From contig NC_060060.1 in NCBI RefSeq assembly GCF_020283565.1, forward strand, positions 23,374,001-23,438,000: 64,000 bases of DNA, read 5' to 3'. Position 1 is the stretch's first letter; each line of letters opens with the position of its first letter. A program made the translations under genes and the position numbers. Source of the stretch: Trifolium pratense (taxonomy: Eukaryota; Streptophyta; Magnoliopsida; Fabales; Fabaceae). Shown here in pieces: positions 35,704 through 47,851 of the stretch. The notes below the pieces were generated by a model. It did not search any database, was not told the DNA's origin, and was given only the letters and a program-made list of their open reading frames with translations.

Positions 35704-38052
35704 ATCTTGATTTTATGTAAAATTTCTATTACACCTCCTAAAATTTAGGACTAATGTTAAAACTGACATGCTTAATAGTAATCAATAAAGAATAATAAAA
35801 GGATGTTTGACCCAAAAAATAAATAATATAATGAACGGATATTAATGTTGAAACTGATATGCTTAATCTGTTAGTAATTTACACCACATTTACAAAGGTC
35901 ATTCAAGCAATAAGTTCGTCGGCATAACGTGACATTAGATTTTGCATATATCTAATCTAATCCTTTTGTAGCATTAATTGCTTTTTCTTTCTAAAAATAT
36001 ATAGCTCATTGACCACATTATCACGTCATGCTTGATCACTTTCCATGTAGGTATTTAGAACTCTAGGCTATATTGAAGACTAGTAACTGTTAGTAAATGA
36101 AAGAGTTTTTTCACGGCTTAAATGTGGGACTCGTAGCGGTTGGTCTTTGTATGTTTAATGAAAGAGTTTTTCATGGTTTCAAATTTTGTTGCATTAGAAG
36201 AAATGAAGGTTTAATCATACGGTAGATATGCCATCATTGTTTTAAATTATGGGAAAAAACTAAAATGTATCATAAGGGTATATGTTAGTGATTCAAAAAA
36301 TGAACTATTTTATCATAATTCATGCATATAATTTATTTTTAAAACTGGTCACAAATTAATTACACAAAATTTAAGAAAATATTTCTAGTTTTGTGTTTTC
36401 TTTAACATATGTCTTTAGGACACGTGTTAGCAAAACCCCTCAAATTATATATCTCATGAATTATTATTTGCAAGATATATTTGATAGGTCACGAGAGGAC
36501 AACCATGAGATCATCTACATTGAGCTCACATCAAGTTATTAGGTTTATGAATGATCTTACTTATAAAGTGTAAAACCTTCCTCAAGTGTGAGTCATTCAA
36601 TTCTTTATGCTTCCCGTCAAGCGGAAGCTTTTTTTGTCCTTGCACTTGAACCATGTGCCGCTACACTCAACAAAACACGCTGCAGGAAGACTTTCTATAC
36701 AAGAAACATGTCGAACCATTAGCTCTGATACCATTATTGGGTCACAAATGAAAAGTCAGAGAGATCATCATCCATATTAGAGTCGAAACAGCTACACAAA
36801 TAAGCTTGTGTTGTGATCCTAAAACATTTAACCCAATATTTTTTCCATACTTTCCCGAACTCCCCCAACAATATCTCATGATTTCTGGAGTTCTGGACTA
36901 CAGGTAATGACACAAATTCATCACTTAATGGACATCCTACTATTTAATTATGAGGTAGCTTTAGAATTTGAATGCAATTAGCTTCATTCCTCTGTGGTCA
37001 TATTATAATAAACAATTATATAATGTCGCTTTTGATAGTTGAATATTGCTGTTAAGACATTCTATCCTTGAGATTGAAGGTTATCTGCTACACAGTTGTA
37101 TGATCAATAATCTCTATTTTTTTTGGTGGATAATCAATAAGCTCTTTATTAACAACGCATTTTGTCTCTCCTATACATAAGTTTTTTTATTTTAAAAAAT
37201 AAAAAGAAAAAAACATTATTTTATTAAAAAGAAAAATTTAACCAGTGCCCAACTTAAGACACCGGACACTAGTTAAAAAAGCAGATATAGTAAAATTATC
37301 TTAGAATTAATACCGATGACTATTAAGAATATTTATAAAGAATACTTAGGTAGTAAATTTTGGAGTTATTTATACATATTAAAAAATTAATAAAGTTTTT
37401 ATGAAAAAAAAAAAAAGAAAACTAATTTTTTTTATGAAATTATTTATTTTTCTTACAATATAACTATTATTATTGCATTTCACATGTTTAATTCTTTAAA
37501 ATAAATATTTAAGAATATTATTAACAAAATAATATAATAATGCTACATTATACTTTGAATATGACAAATAAGTATCAATAAAAAAATATCTACAAAAAAT
37601 GCAAGTAAAAAGTAAATGGAACGAAGAGAGAAACAATTCTGGGGAGTTTTAACTTCAACCTTTGAGATTCTTTGAGATTATATGAGATTATAAGATTAAA
37701 CCCTTCACTCAGCTGATATCTCATAAATATTATTGAAATATATGTACGAGCGCTAATCACCACATAATTAAAATATGTTCTCATTAATTAGCCAATTGAC
37801 TGATATAAGTAGTTAATGAGGTTCACATGAATTGTTCAGAGTTTAATTTTGAGATGGAATAATTTTCAGTTTGACTATACTTACCTCCTAACCAAACTGC
37901 GGATTACCAGAACCTCATCCATTAAAAACTGTTGGTTAACAACAAAAAATTACGCTCCCATTAGAAGGAGAAATCATTAGTAAGTACATAATTGTCTACA
38001 ATTGCCCTTTGTTGTAAGAATTATTAGCTTTATTTTTTTGTTGTTAGGTATT
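35704..38052. other. Gene-free DNA with an LTR-retrotransposon relic
   Basis: At about 36480-36880 the minus strand contains TGGTATCAGAGCTAATGG (around 36720), a primer-binding-site match to initiator tRNA-Met, with LTR-like text to its right. The rest is AT-rich. A 64-codon frame near 37590-37784 has no motif. Confidence 0.4.
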
Positions 38053-38164
38053 CTAGTAGCTAGAAATTTCACTCTTAGGTTAGAATAGTGGGGCGTCCGG
38101 GGTTTATACTCAGCCCTTGCATATAAAATGCGATATCCATATCAACTGAGCTAAACTTACGGAG
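38053..38164 (-). mobile_element. SINE, minus strand
   Basis: Read on the minus strand it carries TTTAGCTCAGTTGATATGG (A-box-like) and a degenerate B box before CCCCGGAC. It shares its whole layout with the better preserved copy at 47702-47825. Confidence 0.6.
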
Positions 38165-39214
38165 ATTGAATTATTAGCTTTATAACCACTTTATTTCCTC
38201 TTTGTTGATTGCATGCAGTATATAGGAAAAAAAGTATATACATGTCACTTTTTTTATAACTTTTTTATATTGGTCATCTAAGAATGACATCATGAAAAGT
38301 ACAAAGGGAAAACTCTCAAAACTCTTTGATAAATATGGATTCTTGTATTTATCTATGATTCTCAGAATCATACCCAACAAAGCATAAAAACAAATATGTT
38401 ATGCAACTAGCAGGCAGTTGATGAGAAAGAACATTTGAGGAGGCAGTTTCCAAAGCTTTGACAATACGAGGATCATATTTCACATCCTAATTTTCTTTGT
38501 ATAAAGGACCAAATGCATGAATACAAGAAATTCATTCTCAATCATCAAACATTTTTCTACTATAAAAAGTGCAAAAATTGATTAGAAGAATATATCAAAA
38601 CAAACAGAAGAGTACATGGAAATTAGTTAGGGGGAGACACAAGACACTTCACATTCGAAGTGGGAATTTGATGCCTTTAAGAAATTTTAATTTCCTAAGA
38701 AACTCTAAACTCAGCGTATCTTTGATTATGCCGCGTTAAGAGAATGAATTCTCTCAATTTTATTCTTTCAAGTGTTTAATCGTTACCATTAAATTCTCCT
38801 TTTTGCTTTTTCTTCTTATCTCTTTTCCCAAATCAATGACTTAATTTTATTTTTTTTACCATAATGTCACATGAAAGAATCGTCTCTCGCCATGTTAGTT
38901 AGATTGCGATAAAGTATTAAGTAGTAGCTGTGGCGGTACCACTCACCCCACCCTAAAAAAATTTTATTTTTATAAGTATTAGTTTTTTTTTTTTTTTTTA
39001 CAATAAGTATTAGTTGAAATATATTATTAATGTAGTAGTTGAAATTTTTGGTACAAATATTAATTTAAAGTTTATAATTAATGATTGTAAGTCACTCGGT
39101 ATGCATATTAGTTCAAGTATTAATGCAAATATTAGTTCACAATTTATGATTGATGATTTTGAGTCATTTGGTATACGTAGAGTATTATTTTAAGTTATAC
39201 ATTTTAATTTGATA
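38165..39214. other. AT-rich spacer
   Basis: No gene. A direct near-duplication of GTATTAGTTGAAAT / TTAATGCAAATATTAGTTCA type text occurs at about 38990-39170. Confidence 0.35.
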
Positions 39215-39550
39215 CTATCTCCGTCCCTAATTATAAGACCATGTTTGATCAATGCGAAGGGAAGAAGAAAAAGGAACGAAAAAAAGTATAAGTTGATAAT
39301 TCAAAATCAAATTATGAAAAAATTTGATCCAACGTACATCAATCCACAATTTTGATCAATAATATCTTAATTGTCTATTAGTAAAAATTATAAAAATTTA
39401 ATATTTTGAAAATACTCATCAAAACAAATTGAATAAGATCTTGTATGCTAATATTTACATTTATATATTATTGAAAAAATACGATAAAAACAAGGTAAAT
39501 GAATAGTACATTTTTGTTAAACAGGGTCTTATAATTAGAGACGGAGGTAG
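39215..39550. mobile_element. Stowaway-type MITE (336 bp)
   Basis: The left end CTATCTCCGTCCCTAATTAT and the right end GGTCTTATAATTAGAGACGG...TAG match over 24 of 26 bases as an inverted repeat. They are flanked by TA (39213-39214 and 39551-39552). Confidence 0.92.
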
Positions 39551-40275
39551 TAATAATCAACTTTAACTTTGTTTGCAAAAAAAATAGCAGATAACTAATT
39601 GCATTTGTAGTTTTAGGTAAAAGTAACATTTTTTTTATATTGGTAAACAAGAAAAAATTAAATCGATGGAGCCAGGCTCTTTAATGCGAAGCCCAATAAT
39701 AATTGGGTCAAATAGTCTATCCCATCGGACCGGTCCGGAACGACCCATTTGACAGCTCTAATCGAATTTAACAGGACTTCCACAGCCATTCTAAACAGAG
39801 GATAAGTCTATTTGCATAACTTTTCTGTTAGTTGAAAAAGTTAGTTAAATTCCATAGTTAAAACACAAAAACAAAAATCCTTTTTGTGTTTCTTATACAA
39901 ATATCATAGAATAAATGTTTTAAAACCGAACCAAATCAAATTATTCAATTGTTTGAATTGTGTACCATCATTGTCTATAGTTCGATTGTTTGAGTAGTTT
40001 AATCACAGTTTTATTCCAATTTAAACAATTTAAAACAGTAGAACCAAAACCTAAAGTCTCACCGATTTAATGTACGATTCGATTTTTAAAACATTGCTAG
40101 AAAAAGGAAACATATTTTCTCTCATTTATTTCTTCTTTTGATTATTCTGAAAACTCAATAGCCAATAAAATTAACAACTTTATTGCTTCTACTAACTCAA
40201 GACTCAAAGGTACATAATTGAACAATTTTCCAACTACACACAAAAATACACTTGTATTAATTAAAAGCAAAATAT
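39551..40275. other. Spacer downstream of the PKS gene
   Basis: AT-rich. 39660-39775 contains a short GC-rich block (GGACCGGTCCGGAACGACCC) that looks like the end of a degraded DNA element. The last part is the 3' UTR of the minus-strand PKS gene. Confidence 0.35.
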
Positions 40276-41667
40276 CTAAATGTACAAAAGTTGTGCACCA
40301 TGTGGTTCATGTGATCTCCTAAGAGGTGGTTTTCCATAACCATGTTGTTCATTTCTTGCACCAAAACTTTCAACCTTAAACTTTGTCATCTGAGGTAACA
40401 TTTCTGACTTACCAACAATTTTCTGGTTACTACTTTGTTTCTCATATGTAGTTGTAAAAGCATCAACAGCAACACCAACAGATTTCTGACTATTACAACC
40501 TAAAAACTTACTCGGACGCCGCTTTGGCATGGATATCTCTTTGTTGACTTTGTGTTTACCATTTGATGATGAATTGATAGATGTTCTTATAGGACTTCTT
40601 ATAGTTATAACTGAACCTTGATCTTCATGATCTGAAATCACGGAATATTCAACTGCACTAGCTGTTATCACACTCCATTCAATGCTTGCTTCACTTGGTG
40701 CATAACATGTTGGACTATTACAACCAGAAGCAACATGTGATGTTGTTGATGTTCTAGTAAAAAATGAATTTGTTTTATTACCAGTTAAGCTTTCAATCTC
40801 AAATAAATCTGAACTTGCATCACTTCCAGCATCATCATCATAGTTACTTTCATCACAATTTGTAGAAAATTCGGTTTCTTGTTCCACAAGTTTAGTACTA
40901 GCTTCCCAAGATGGTTTCTTTAGCCTCATATCAAAGCTTAAAGATTTGTTGCATCTTTCATCTAATATTGGTGAACCAAACACTTCCAATTTTTTCCTTG
41001 GTTTCTCTACTTGTTGAAGTTGCACTTTGTAAGTAGGAAAATCTTTGTTCATCATGAGTTCTGTTGCAGCAAGAGGATTCTCAGTTTTCTTATTCTTAAC
41101 TGAATGATTAGAAGAATCTTGATCATGTTTGATGATCTTTTCTGAGGTTGATTTTCCATGAACTACACTTTTGTTGAAACTGATTTCACCTGCATGATCA
41201 TTTACATCAACAGAATTTTTATCATAACAAGAACAATTACAACCAAGACTAGCTAGAAGACTTTTTCTATGAACATGGTTTTTTCTACTATTACTTGAAG
41301 AAGAAGTTTTCAAAGCACTTTGTAAAAATGCACTTTGGCTATTAACACTTGATTCTGAGCCAACACTTGAAGTTCCATATTGAACTTTGTAGTTTCTATT
41401 TTGTTGTTGGTCTTTTAAGTACTTGATTTTATTAGCATCTATGGTAGAAACTCTTGGAATTGGAGTATCTATTTCAACTCCATTGAAGTATTTTTCAGCA
41501 TCAAAAACACCAATTTCTCCATCTTCTTCTTTCTTTACTCCAAGGTGAAAAGGTTCCTTTCTGGTAAGGTGAAAAGGTTCCTTGTTTGTCAAGTAAGAAG
41601 AGAAAGAAGCATCGCGGAGGTTATTGTTGGTGTTTTGAGAGGTGAAAGTGGTTGCTGAGATAACCAT
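40276..41667 (-). CDS. PKS-like: Phytochrome kinase substrate (PKS) family protein
   Basis: Single exon, 463 residues, from ATG at 41667 in the context AACCATGG. The frame is open a little further upstream, but without a better start. Family signatures are EIGVFDAEKYFNG near the N-terminus, LLASLGCNCSC, KLEVFGSPI, SDASSDLFEIESLTGN and SPTCYAPSEASIEWS followed by VITASA. The rest is Ser/Asn-rich and likely disordered. PKS proteins sit at the plasma membrane, bind phytochromes and NPH3/phototropins, and act in phototropism and leaf positioning. The CNCSC cluster is a possible S-acylation site. LTRKEPFHL directly follows LTNKEPFHL, a small internal duplication. Plant PKS genes are normally intronless, as here. 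Confidence 0.93.
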   Translation of the reverse strand: MVISATTFTSQNTNNNLRDASFSSYLTNKEPFHLTRKEPFHLGVKKEEDGEIGVFDAEKYFNGVEIDTPIPRVSTIDANKIKYLKDQQQNRNYKVQYGTSSVGSESSVNSQSAFLQSALKTSSSSNSRKNHVHRKSLLASLGCNCSCYDKNSVDVNDHAGEISFNKSVVHGKSTSEKIIKHDQDSSNHSVKNKKTENPLAATELMMNKDFPTYKVQLQQVEKPRKKLEVFGSPILDERCNKSLSFDMRLKKPSWEASTKLVEQETEFSTNCDESNYDDDAGSDASSDLFEIESLTGNKTNSFFTRTSTTSHVASGCNSPTCYAPSEASIEWSVITASAVEYSVISDHEDQGSVITIRSPIRTSINSSSNGKHKVNKEISMPKRRPSKFLGCNSQKSVGVAVDAFTTTYEKQSSNQKIVGKSEMLPQMTKFKVESFGARNEQHGYGKPPLRRSHEPHGAQLLYI

Positions 41668-41962
41668 GGTTAAAGAAAAGTGGTAAAGACAAAGAAATAT
41701 ACTATATAACACTTTTGAGAAATGAAGAAAAATAAGTTATATTATTTTGAGAACTTTTTGGAATTCAAAAGGTTTAGAAGGATTTGAAAGGTTCTTAAAG
41801 GAAAACACAATTATGTGAAGGAAAAGAAGTAGATGCAAGAGATGGTTTTAAATGAATAGCTTATTTAAGAGTGGCTCTATAAGTAGGCTAATGGAATGCA
41901 ATTTGTCAAGTAAGTAGGACCAATATGCTTGTAGCTTAATTGACACTTCACCAATAATGTTT

Positions 41963-42305
41963 ACAAGTAAATTTCGAGTTGTATTCTCGGGCTCACTAAG
42001 GTCAGAGAAAGTCTCAAGACTCAAAGACTGTTTCCAGAAGTAGTAAATATTACGCACTACATTTATCTACCAGTAAGATTCGAACTCAGATTCTTGTGAG
42101 ATATGAGTTGAATCCTTCCCAACTAGAGTGAACTTTATTGATTGAAGCACAAGTAAATTTCGAGTTGTATTCTCGGGCTCACTAAGGTCCGAGAAAGTCT
42201 CAATATTCAGAGTATATCCAGAAATACTTACATATTACCTACCAGTAGGATTCGAACTCAAATACTTGTGAGATATGGATTGAATCCTTACCGACTAAAA
42301 CGATC
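41963..42305. repeat. Tandem duplication of a roughly 186-bp SINE-like unit
   Basis: The unit starts ACAAGTAAATTTCGAGTTGT at 41963 and again at 42149. Both copies hold GGCTCACTAAGGTC, GAGAAAGTCTCAA and, on the minus strand, a GGTTCGAATC-like B box (TTCGAACTC on plus). The copies have diverged by substitutions and a small deletion, so the duplication is not recent. Confidence 0.85.
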
Positions 42306-42789
42306 TTTGAAGAAATGTCCTTTGATTTAGACCGTTAACAGTTTACAATATTAATTGTGTGCCTAATAACATGCATAACAAAGAAAATTTAGGTGTTTAT
42401 TTATTATATTAACAGTTTTTTGTTGCTTATAATAGAAAAGCCTATGATTTGTCTCCTTCCAGGAGGAAGGTTGATAACTACTAGAGAGAGGAACATGTTC
42501 TAATCTACTTGATTGTATAATCTATAGTCTCTATCTTAATTTTTAAAAGTTTTGTCTTTTTCCTTTTTCACAGTTGGATCTAACCCTTTCATCCCTATAG
42601 TGAATAGTCCCCTGTACTTCAATACAGTTTTCAATAATTCAAATGGAATAGATTCAAACGTGCTAGTGATCTTATTGTGACAGACATGAAGGGTCATGCA
42701 TGGACTAAATATTGTGATTGCACTTAATGCACTTGTTTTACTGTTTTTTTCTTTCTTTCTTTCTTTCTTTCTTTTTAGTTTTCATAGAA
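42306..42789. other. Spacer with (CTTT)n microsatellite
   Basis: No gene. The microsatellite is at about 42746-42773. Confidence 0.6.
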
Positions 42790-43110
42790 TTTCTTAGAAT
42801 TGGAAGTTGGATCTAACTTATCATTCTAATCATCTCGCAATCGATGTGAGACTTTTTAACATACCCCTTCGCGCCCAACACTATTGGGCTTGGTACGCAT
42901 ATATAAATGGTAGATGCCCCGATTAGAAACCTGATAGCAAACAGCCCTGCAGATCGTGGAGGAGGCTTTGATATCATCTTAGAATTAAGAGTTTGACCTA
43001 ACTCATCGATCCTTACAAAACCGGCTTATAAAGTGAGGATTGCCTACACTTTATAAACATATATTTAGACCATCTCACGACCGATATGAGATTTCTTAAT
43101 AAATTTGTTA
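42790..43110 (-). mobile_element. LTR-retrotransposon relic, minus strand
   Basis: The minus strand reads TAAGATGATATCAAAGCC (a decayed TGGTATCAGAGCC primer-binding site) next to LTR-like text with CTCACTTTATAAGCCGGTTT. Dispersed legume repeats of this look are common. The boundaries are approximate. Confidence 0.45.
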
Positions 43111-44533
43111 GAATTTGAGCCAAATCTAATTCAATCGTGTAAAACTAAATTGTAACTTGATGAATATAATCACTTATAACTATGATTAACGTAATTATCT
43201 CATTATTCAATGAGAGATTCTTCATATGTACTCTCATATGTAAGACTAGACATCGAAAATTTGGCTTTGGAAGACAGATTACATGTGATCCAATAAATCT
43301 AGAGTTGTTATATTTCGTGAACAAATTAGATGTTAACAAAATTTAAATAAGTGTTAATTACGTTGAACAGATGATTAATGAATATAACAAAGTGTAATTT
43401 ATTAATAAGAACACAATAAACCATAATCTAAACGTCAATCATCCAAATTGATTTCAAATATACATATAATTTCAGTTGTTCACATATACAATATTTTGTA
43501 TTCCAATATACACTTGAAAATCATGATTAATGACGTTCAGAATCATCTTATTATACTCACATATACTTGCACATCTTATTTATACTCATTAACCATATAT
43601 TTAGATGGTTATGAAAATATAATTTCTTCAAAGTTAACAAACTCTGACACTATTTTGGATTGAGCCTATAGCTCAAGTCCACAAAATCGACATATGCACC
43701 CCTTACAATAACTATGTAGGTTACATAATAATTTAATGTAGGACACTGAACAAAGAATGATGTTTTGACACATACCAATTCCAAGAGTACATTATGGAAA
43801 ATGAACAAGGCTTCATGGTTTGTTTGCAATGCTAAAAAACCACCACAAAAACCATTCCTGACATAGAGACTAACCAACTAGTTTGTCTGCTTGGTTCATT
43901 CAGAAATATGGTTATGTCCACACAAATTGATAGTACTCAAACAGCCAAAAATTTTATTACCCGTGGCATTAATTAGCCTATCATATATCATCATATGAAT
44001 CCAAACCAGCCATTAAATTTTGACGACATTTAATAATGATCGTAGTATTTTACACCACACTTTTAACAAGAAAATAATAATTTAATAATGATGTTATGGT
44101 AGTAGTATTTTACACCACACTTTTAAGATAAATGATACAGAAAATAGTTTTGAGCACCCCATGTTGCAGGGAAATGGATTTGCTGCTGACACATTTATAT
44201 ATAGTTGTGGGAGTTCGATCCGAATTAAGGGACAAAATCATTTAACTGTGTATTTAATTAGGACTGTTCGATCTAAATTTAATGGCTGAGATTGATTATT
44301 GTAGGAAGTTTCCACAACAGAGAATCCAGATCCATGTTACATTGGCTATGCTATAGTAGGTTCGAATTTTTTCATTACCATTTTTTGTGTTGGATCAATT
44401 TATATAAAACTTTGGTTTAACTTTAATTGACTTCTGCTGGTGGACGGTACTTCAGACTAGTTGGTATTTGAACCGTGTATCGAGTTTTTAATTTTTTTTT
44501 TATAGTATATAAAAGCTATAACCATCAAATTGC
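43111..44533. other. Gene-free AT-rich DNA
   Basis: No gene. A tandem duplication of GTAGTATTTTACACCACACT with flanks occurs at about 44040-44126. Confidence 0.4.
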
Positions 44534-44538
44534 AAATT

Positions 44539-44710
44539 GGATCCTCTCATTCTCTTTTCTCTCTTTCCCTCTCCTAACTCTCTATCTATCTCTTAATTCT
44601 ACTCTCTCTCTTGATTATATTATTATTTTTTTAATGAAGAGATAGAATGAAATTAAGAGAGATAAATTTAGTTAGGAGAGGGAATGATAGAAAAGAGAAG
44701 GAGAGGATCC
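44539..44710. mobile_element. 172-bp hairpin element bounded by GGATCC
   Basis: The left arm GGATCCTCTCATTCTCTTTT is matched by its inverse ending AAAAGAGAAGGAGAGGATCC. Pairing continues for about 70 bp around a short AT loop. AAATT lies on both sides (44534-44538 and 44711-44715), suggesting a 5-bp target duplication. It is polypyrimidine on one arm and polypurine on the other. A transcript through it would fold into a long hairpin. Confidence 0.7.
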
Positions 44711-44715
44711 AAATT

Positions 44716-45147
44716 CGTTTCGAAATGGCCCAAGACCCATCCAACCTATAGCTCCCCATAAAAGGTCCAACACCACACACATTCACCTCTACAAGGACGA
44801 TCATCTTATGGTGGAGATCAAACGTTGTTTCGCTCATGGTGGTGGAAATAATCAACCTTTTCAATCGACTTTCTATCTTATCATCAGTATCATTTGAAAT
44901 CCACCTCAATTTTCCACTAACTTGAGCGTATAGGGGCTGAAAGGTATTCCACTGCTGTGGATGTGAGATGTTATGACCTCCCCGCCGCACCTCACTAACA
45001 CTAGCCGTTGTTCGAAATCTACTTTTGTGCTATCGCCTAGTATAACCATAGTTTTTTTTGCCGTAAACCGGATATCCTCTGTGCACAACTGGAGAGACTA
45101 ATCTCTTGAGTCTTATGGAACCCAAATAAATGGCAAGCTCTCCCTAA
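44716..45147. other. Unidentified lower-AT segment
   Basis: Two overlapping minus-strand frames (60 and 119 codons) contain plausible but unrecognised protein text, for example EVITSHIHSSGIPFSPYT. It may be a captured gene fragment. No motif could be named. Confidence 0.25.
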
Positions 45148-45551
45148 GAGCCCGATTGGTTCGAGGTAGATGGAGGGGAGGGGAGAGGGGTAATCTTGAC
45201 AAACAAGATTTCTCTTTATTAGATCATTTTTTCAAAAAAAAAAAAAAAGTTTTTTATTCTTGAAAAAAAGAAAAAAAATTTTAAAACAATTTTTTAAAAA
45301 TGTTTCCTCACAATTTAAAATGTTCTGTGTATTTAAAATATTCCTTTTGGCAATTTAAAACGTTTTTTTAACCAATCAAATATTTCTAATATTTGAGATT
45401 TTTTTGTTTTTGTTTTTAATTTTTTTTTTAAGAATAAAAAATGTTTTTTTTCTAAAAAAAAGATTTTAATAAAAATAAATTTTTTTTTGTCAAGATTACC
45501 CTCCTCGCCTCACCTCACCTCCCCTTCATCTACCTCGAACTAATCGGGCCC
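45148..45551. mobile_element. Tourist/Harbinger-like MITE (404 bp)
   Basis: The ends GAGCCCGATTGGTTCGAGGT and the inverse of ACCTCGAACTAATCGGGCCC pair over about 60 bp, including GGGGAGG and GTAATCTTGACAAA. It is flanked by TAA (45145-45147 and 45552-45554), the target length of PIF/Harbinger elements. The interior is A- and T-runs that also pair. Confidence 0.88.
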
Positions 45552-45554
45552 TAA

Positions 45555-46900
45555 ATGTTTTAACGTTGTAGCATATCAAAGGCACATATGGAACCCAAAC
45601 CCTTAGTATAACCATAGATTTAATATCAATACAAATACAATAATAGAAATATAGCATCCCAAAATTAAGAGTATCACCGGCCAACAAAGCAACGCCATTT
45701 CTATTTTTGTCTCTTTATCTCATTTTTCAACCTTAATAATTGATACTCATTTTCTTTCCTCAATTTTGGTCTGCCTTTTGAGTGTACTCTCACTAAGTCT
45801 AAAATCATAGATCACCAATATATGACGAAAGTATACAACCCCACTTGAAAACCATGATTAGCTAATGATCAATTTCATGATCTAGTATAGAGTAACCATT
45901 GTTTTCATAATAAACTTTGGTTGTCTCCTTAATCAATATATAAGTCAAATCTTTACGTTATTTCTTGACATATTGTTAGGGAGTCTAATATCCATGAAAA
46001 TTAGCAAAAGATTATTGATCGAGACCTCCAAAAAAGATTATCTTCGTTATAAACTTCGGTTAATTGTCTTCTTAATTAATAGGCCATCGTTAATAAACAA
46101 TAGATCAATACATCATATCTTGATCTTCACTTCAATTCAAAGCTTAATGTATTAGATATATGAATCACATTTTTTACGTATCATTCATTTAATACGTTTT
46201 TTAACTACGGTGAGACTAACTATCCGTACTTGAACTTTCGACACATTATCCAATGCATATGTTGTGTCCACCAACAATTTCATTTCAATGTGACCACTCA
46301 AACACACTTACGTTTATGAATTTTCCATTCCATGCATTAATTAATTTCACACACCAACAATTGTGTGGCAATGAAAGCAGACCCCCACCGTGATCAGGCC
46401 TGGATTATCTTGGACTCTCCGCATGCAGAAATGTACCATATATCTCTAGAATTGACTGCTTACCCAACATTGTCCAAAACCATGCATCATGGGAGGTTAC
46501 CTTCACTTCACATTTCACCCCGTGACACCAAGCAAGATGTGTAATTGGAATAGTAAATAGTTCTCTTGTGTGGTAGTGGCTATCTGTCTATCCGTATCAC
46601 GGTTCTGATACCACTCATTTTATTCATCAACTTTTGTATATATATGATATTCCACTTTTGTGAATGTTTTTACTATTTTAATTTCATTGACATAAGTAGA
46701 AAAGAGCTACAAATGCTAGAGGAGAAAAATATTTGTCAAAAAAGGACACATTCCAATTGGAATTATGGAACATCTTCACCAAAGCTATTTGCATAAGAAA
46801 ATATTTGTCTCTTGTGAATTATAGAAATCAGACCCCCCCGGCAGTTTATGGTGGTTGGATCATGAATTGATTTCTGGAAATAAATACAATAGATAGTTTG
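45555..46900. other. Gene-free DNA
   Basis: AT-rich. A GGTTCTGATACCACTC stretch near 46601 is the inverse of a retrotransposon primer-binding site (TGGTATCAGA) and suggests an LTR relic. No gene is supported. Confidence 0.35.
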
Positions 46901-47581
46901 TGTTGGATATGCCTTGAAATCTCAGTTACAAGAAGTCAGAAAAAATCTTTGTTGAATCTTTTTTGCATCTTTGATGTTTTGAAGATTTTTTGGGAAAAAA
47001 ATATATTTTCTTGGAAGATACTTTGACTTGGATTTGTTTTATTTTAAAACAGATTTGTTACTAATTTTTGGCATATTATTTTTCTATAAATAGGGAGTGT
47101 TTTATTCATAGAAAAATTGAGAGAGAGAAAGAGAGTAGAGATGTAGAGGCAAGGATTAGGGTTTGCCACCACACAAGGGCTAGGGTTTTAGAGAGGAAAT
47201 AGAGTTTTCTCTTGGTACAACTCTAGGGTGGGCGAACTATCTTTGTGGTACACCTTGGGAAACACTTATCAAATTGAGTCTCTTGGCCACGGGAAGAGAT
47301 TCGGGATTTGGGTAGAATTAGGATTAATTCTTGTAACCCAATTGGGAATTTTTTTGTAAAGTTACTCGTTTGATATAGTGGAACGGAGGGGCTGCTCTCT
47401 CCCCCAGACTAGGTCATTATTGGACTGAACTGGGTAAACAAATATCGTGTTCTTTCTTCTCCTTTATCTTGTTTATCGGTTATTATTATTATTGTTTATT
47501 CCACTTAATTATCGGTTGCCGTTCTATTGCTCCACACATCAAGTTCTTTTATTGGTGTGATTTTAAGACGAATTCACAACA
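46901..47581 (+). mobile_element. Solo LTR (about 681 bp), probably Copia
   Basis: It begins TGTTGGATATGCC and ends AATTCACAACA, the TGTTG/CAACA inverted termini of plant LTRs. A TATA box CTATAAATAGGGAG lies near 47090, followed by leader-like GAGAGAGAAAG. No primer-binding site follows and no polypurine tract precedes, so it is a solo LTR. Flanking GTTTG (46896-46900) and ATTTG (47582-47586) are a probable 5-bp duplication with one mismatch. Confidence 0.8.
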
Positions 47582-47701
47582 ATTTGTAATGGCTTGTCAC
47601 TGTACAAGATGCATTAATTCAAGTACTAGCTAGCTAGTTGTATTATCACACCTTAAATCAAATGTGTGCCGACATGATTTTCTCTTAACATTATATTTTT
47701 C

Positions 47702-47825
47702 TTAGTTAGATGGTGTAACGGCTATAAATTTCATCCATAAAGTGAATAAGTGAGATGTCCGGGGTTGAACCCCGACCCCTACATATAAAATACTATGTCG
47801 CTTACCAAATGAGCTAAGTTTATAG
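47702..47825 (-). mobile_element. SINE, minus strand
   Basis: The minus strand reads AACTTAGCTCATTTGGTAAG (A box) and GGGGTTCAACCCCGGACATC (B box). The spacing is tRNA-like but there is no closing acceptor stem. It belongs to the same family as 38053-38164. Confidence 0.75.
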
Positions 47826-47851
47826 ACACCTCTTAACATTATCTTTATAAT

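Noticed and set aside
36715..36735. Intact LTR retrotransposon suggested by a primer-binding-site match
   Set aside because: No paired LTR, polypurine tract or coding region is found around it; only a relic can be supported.
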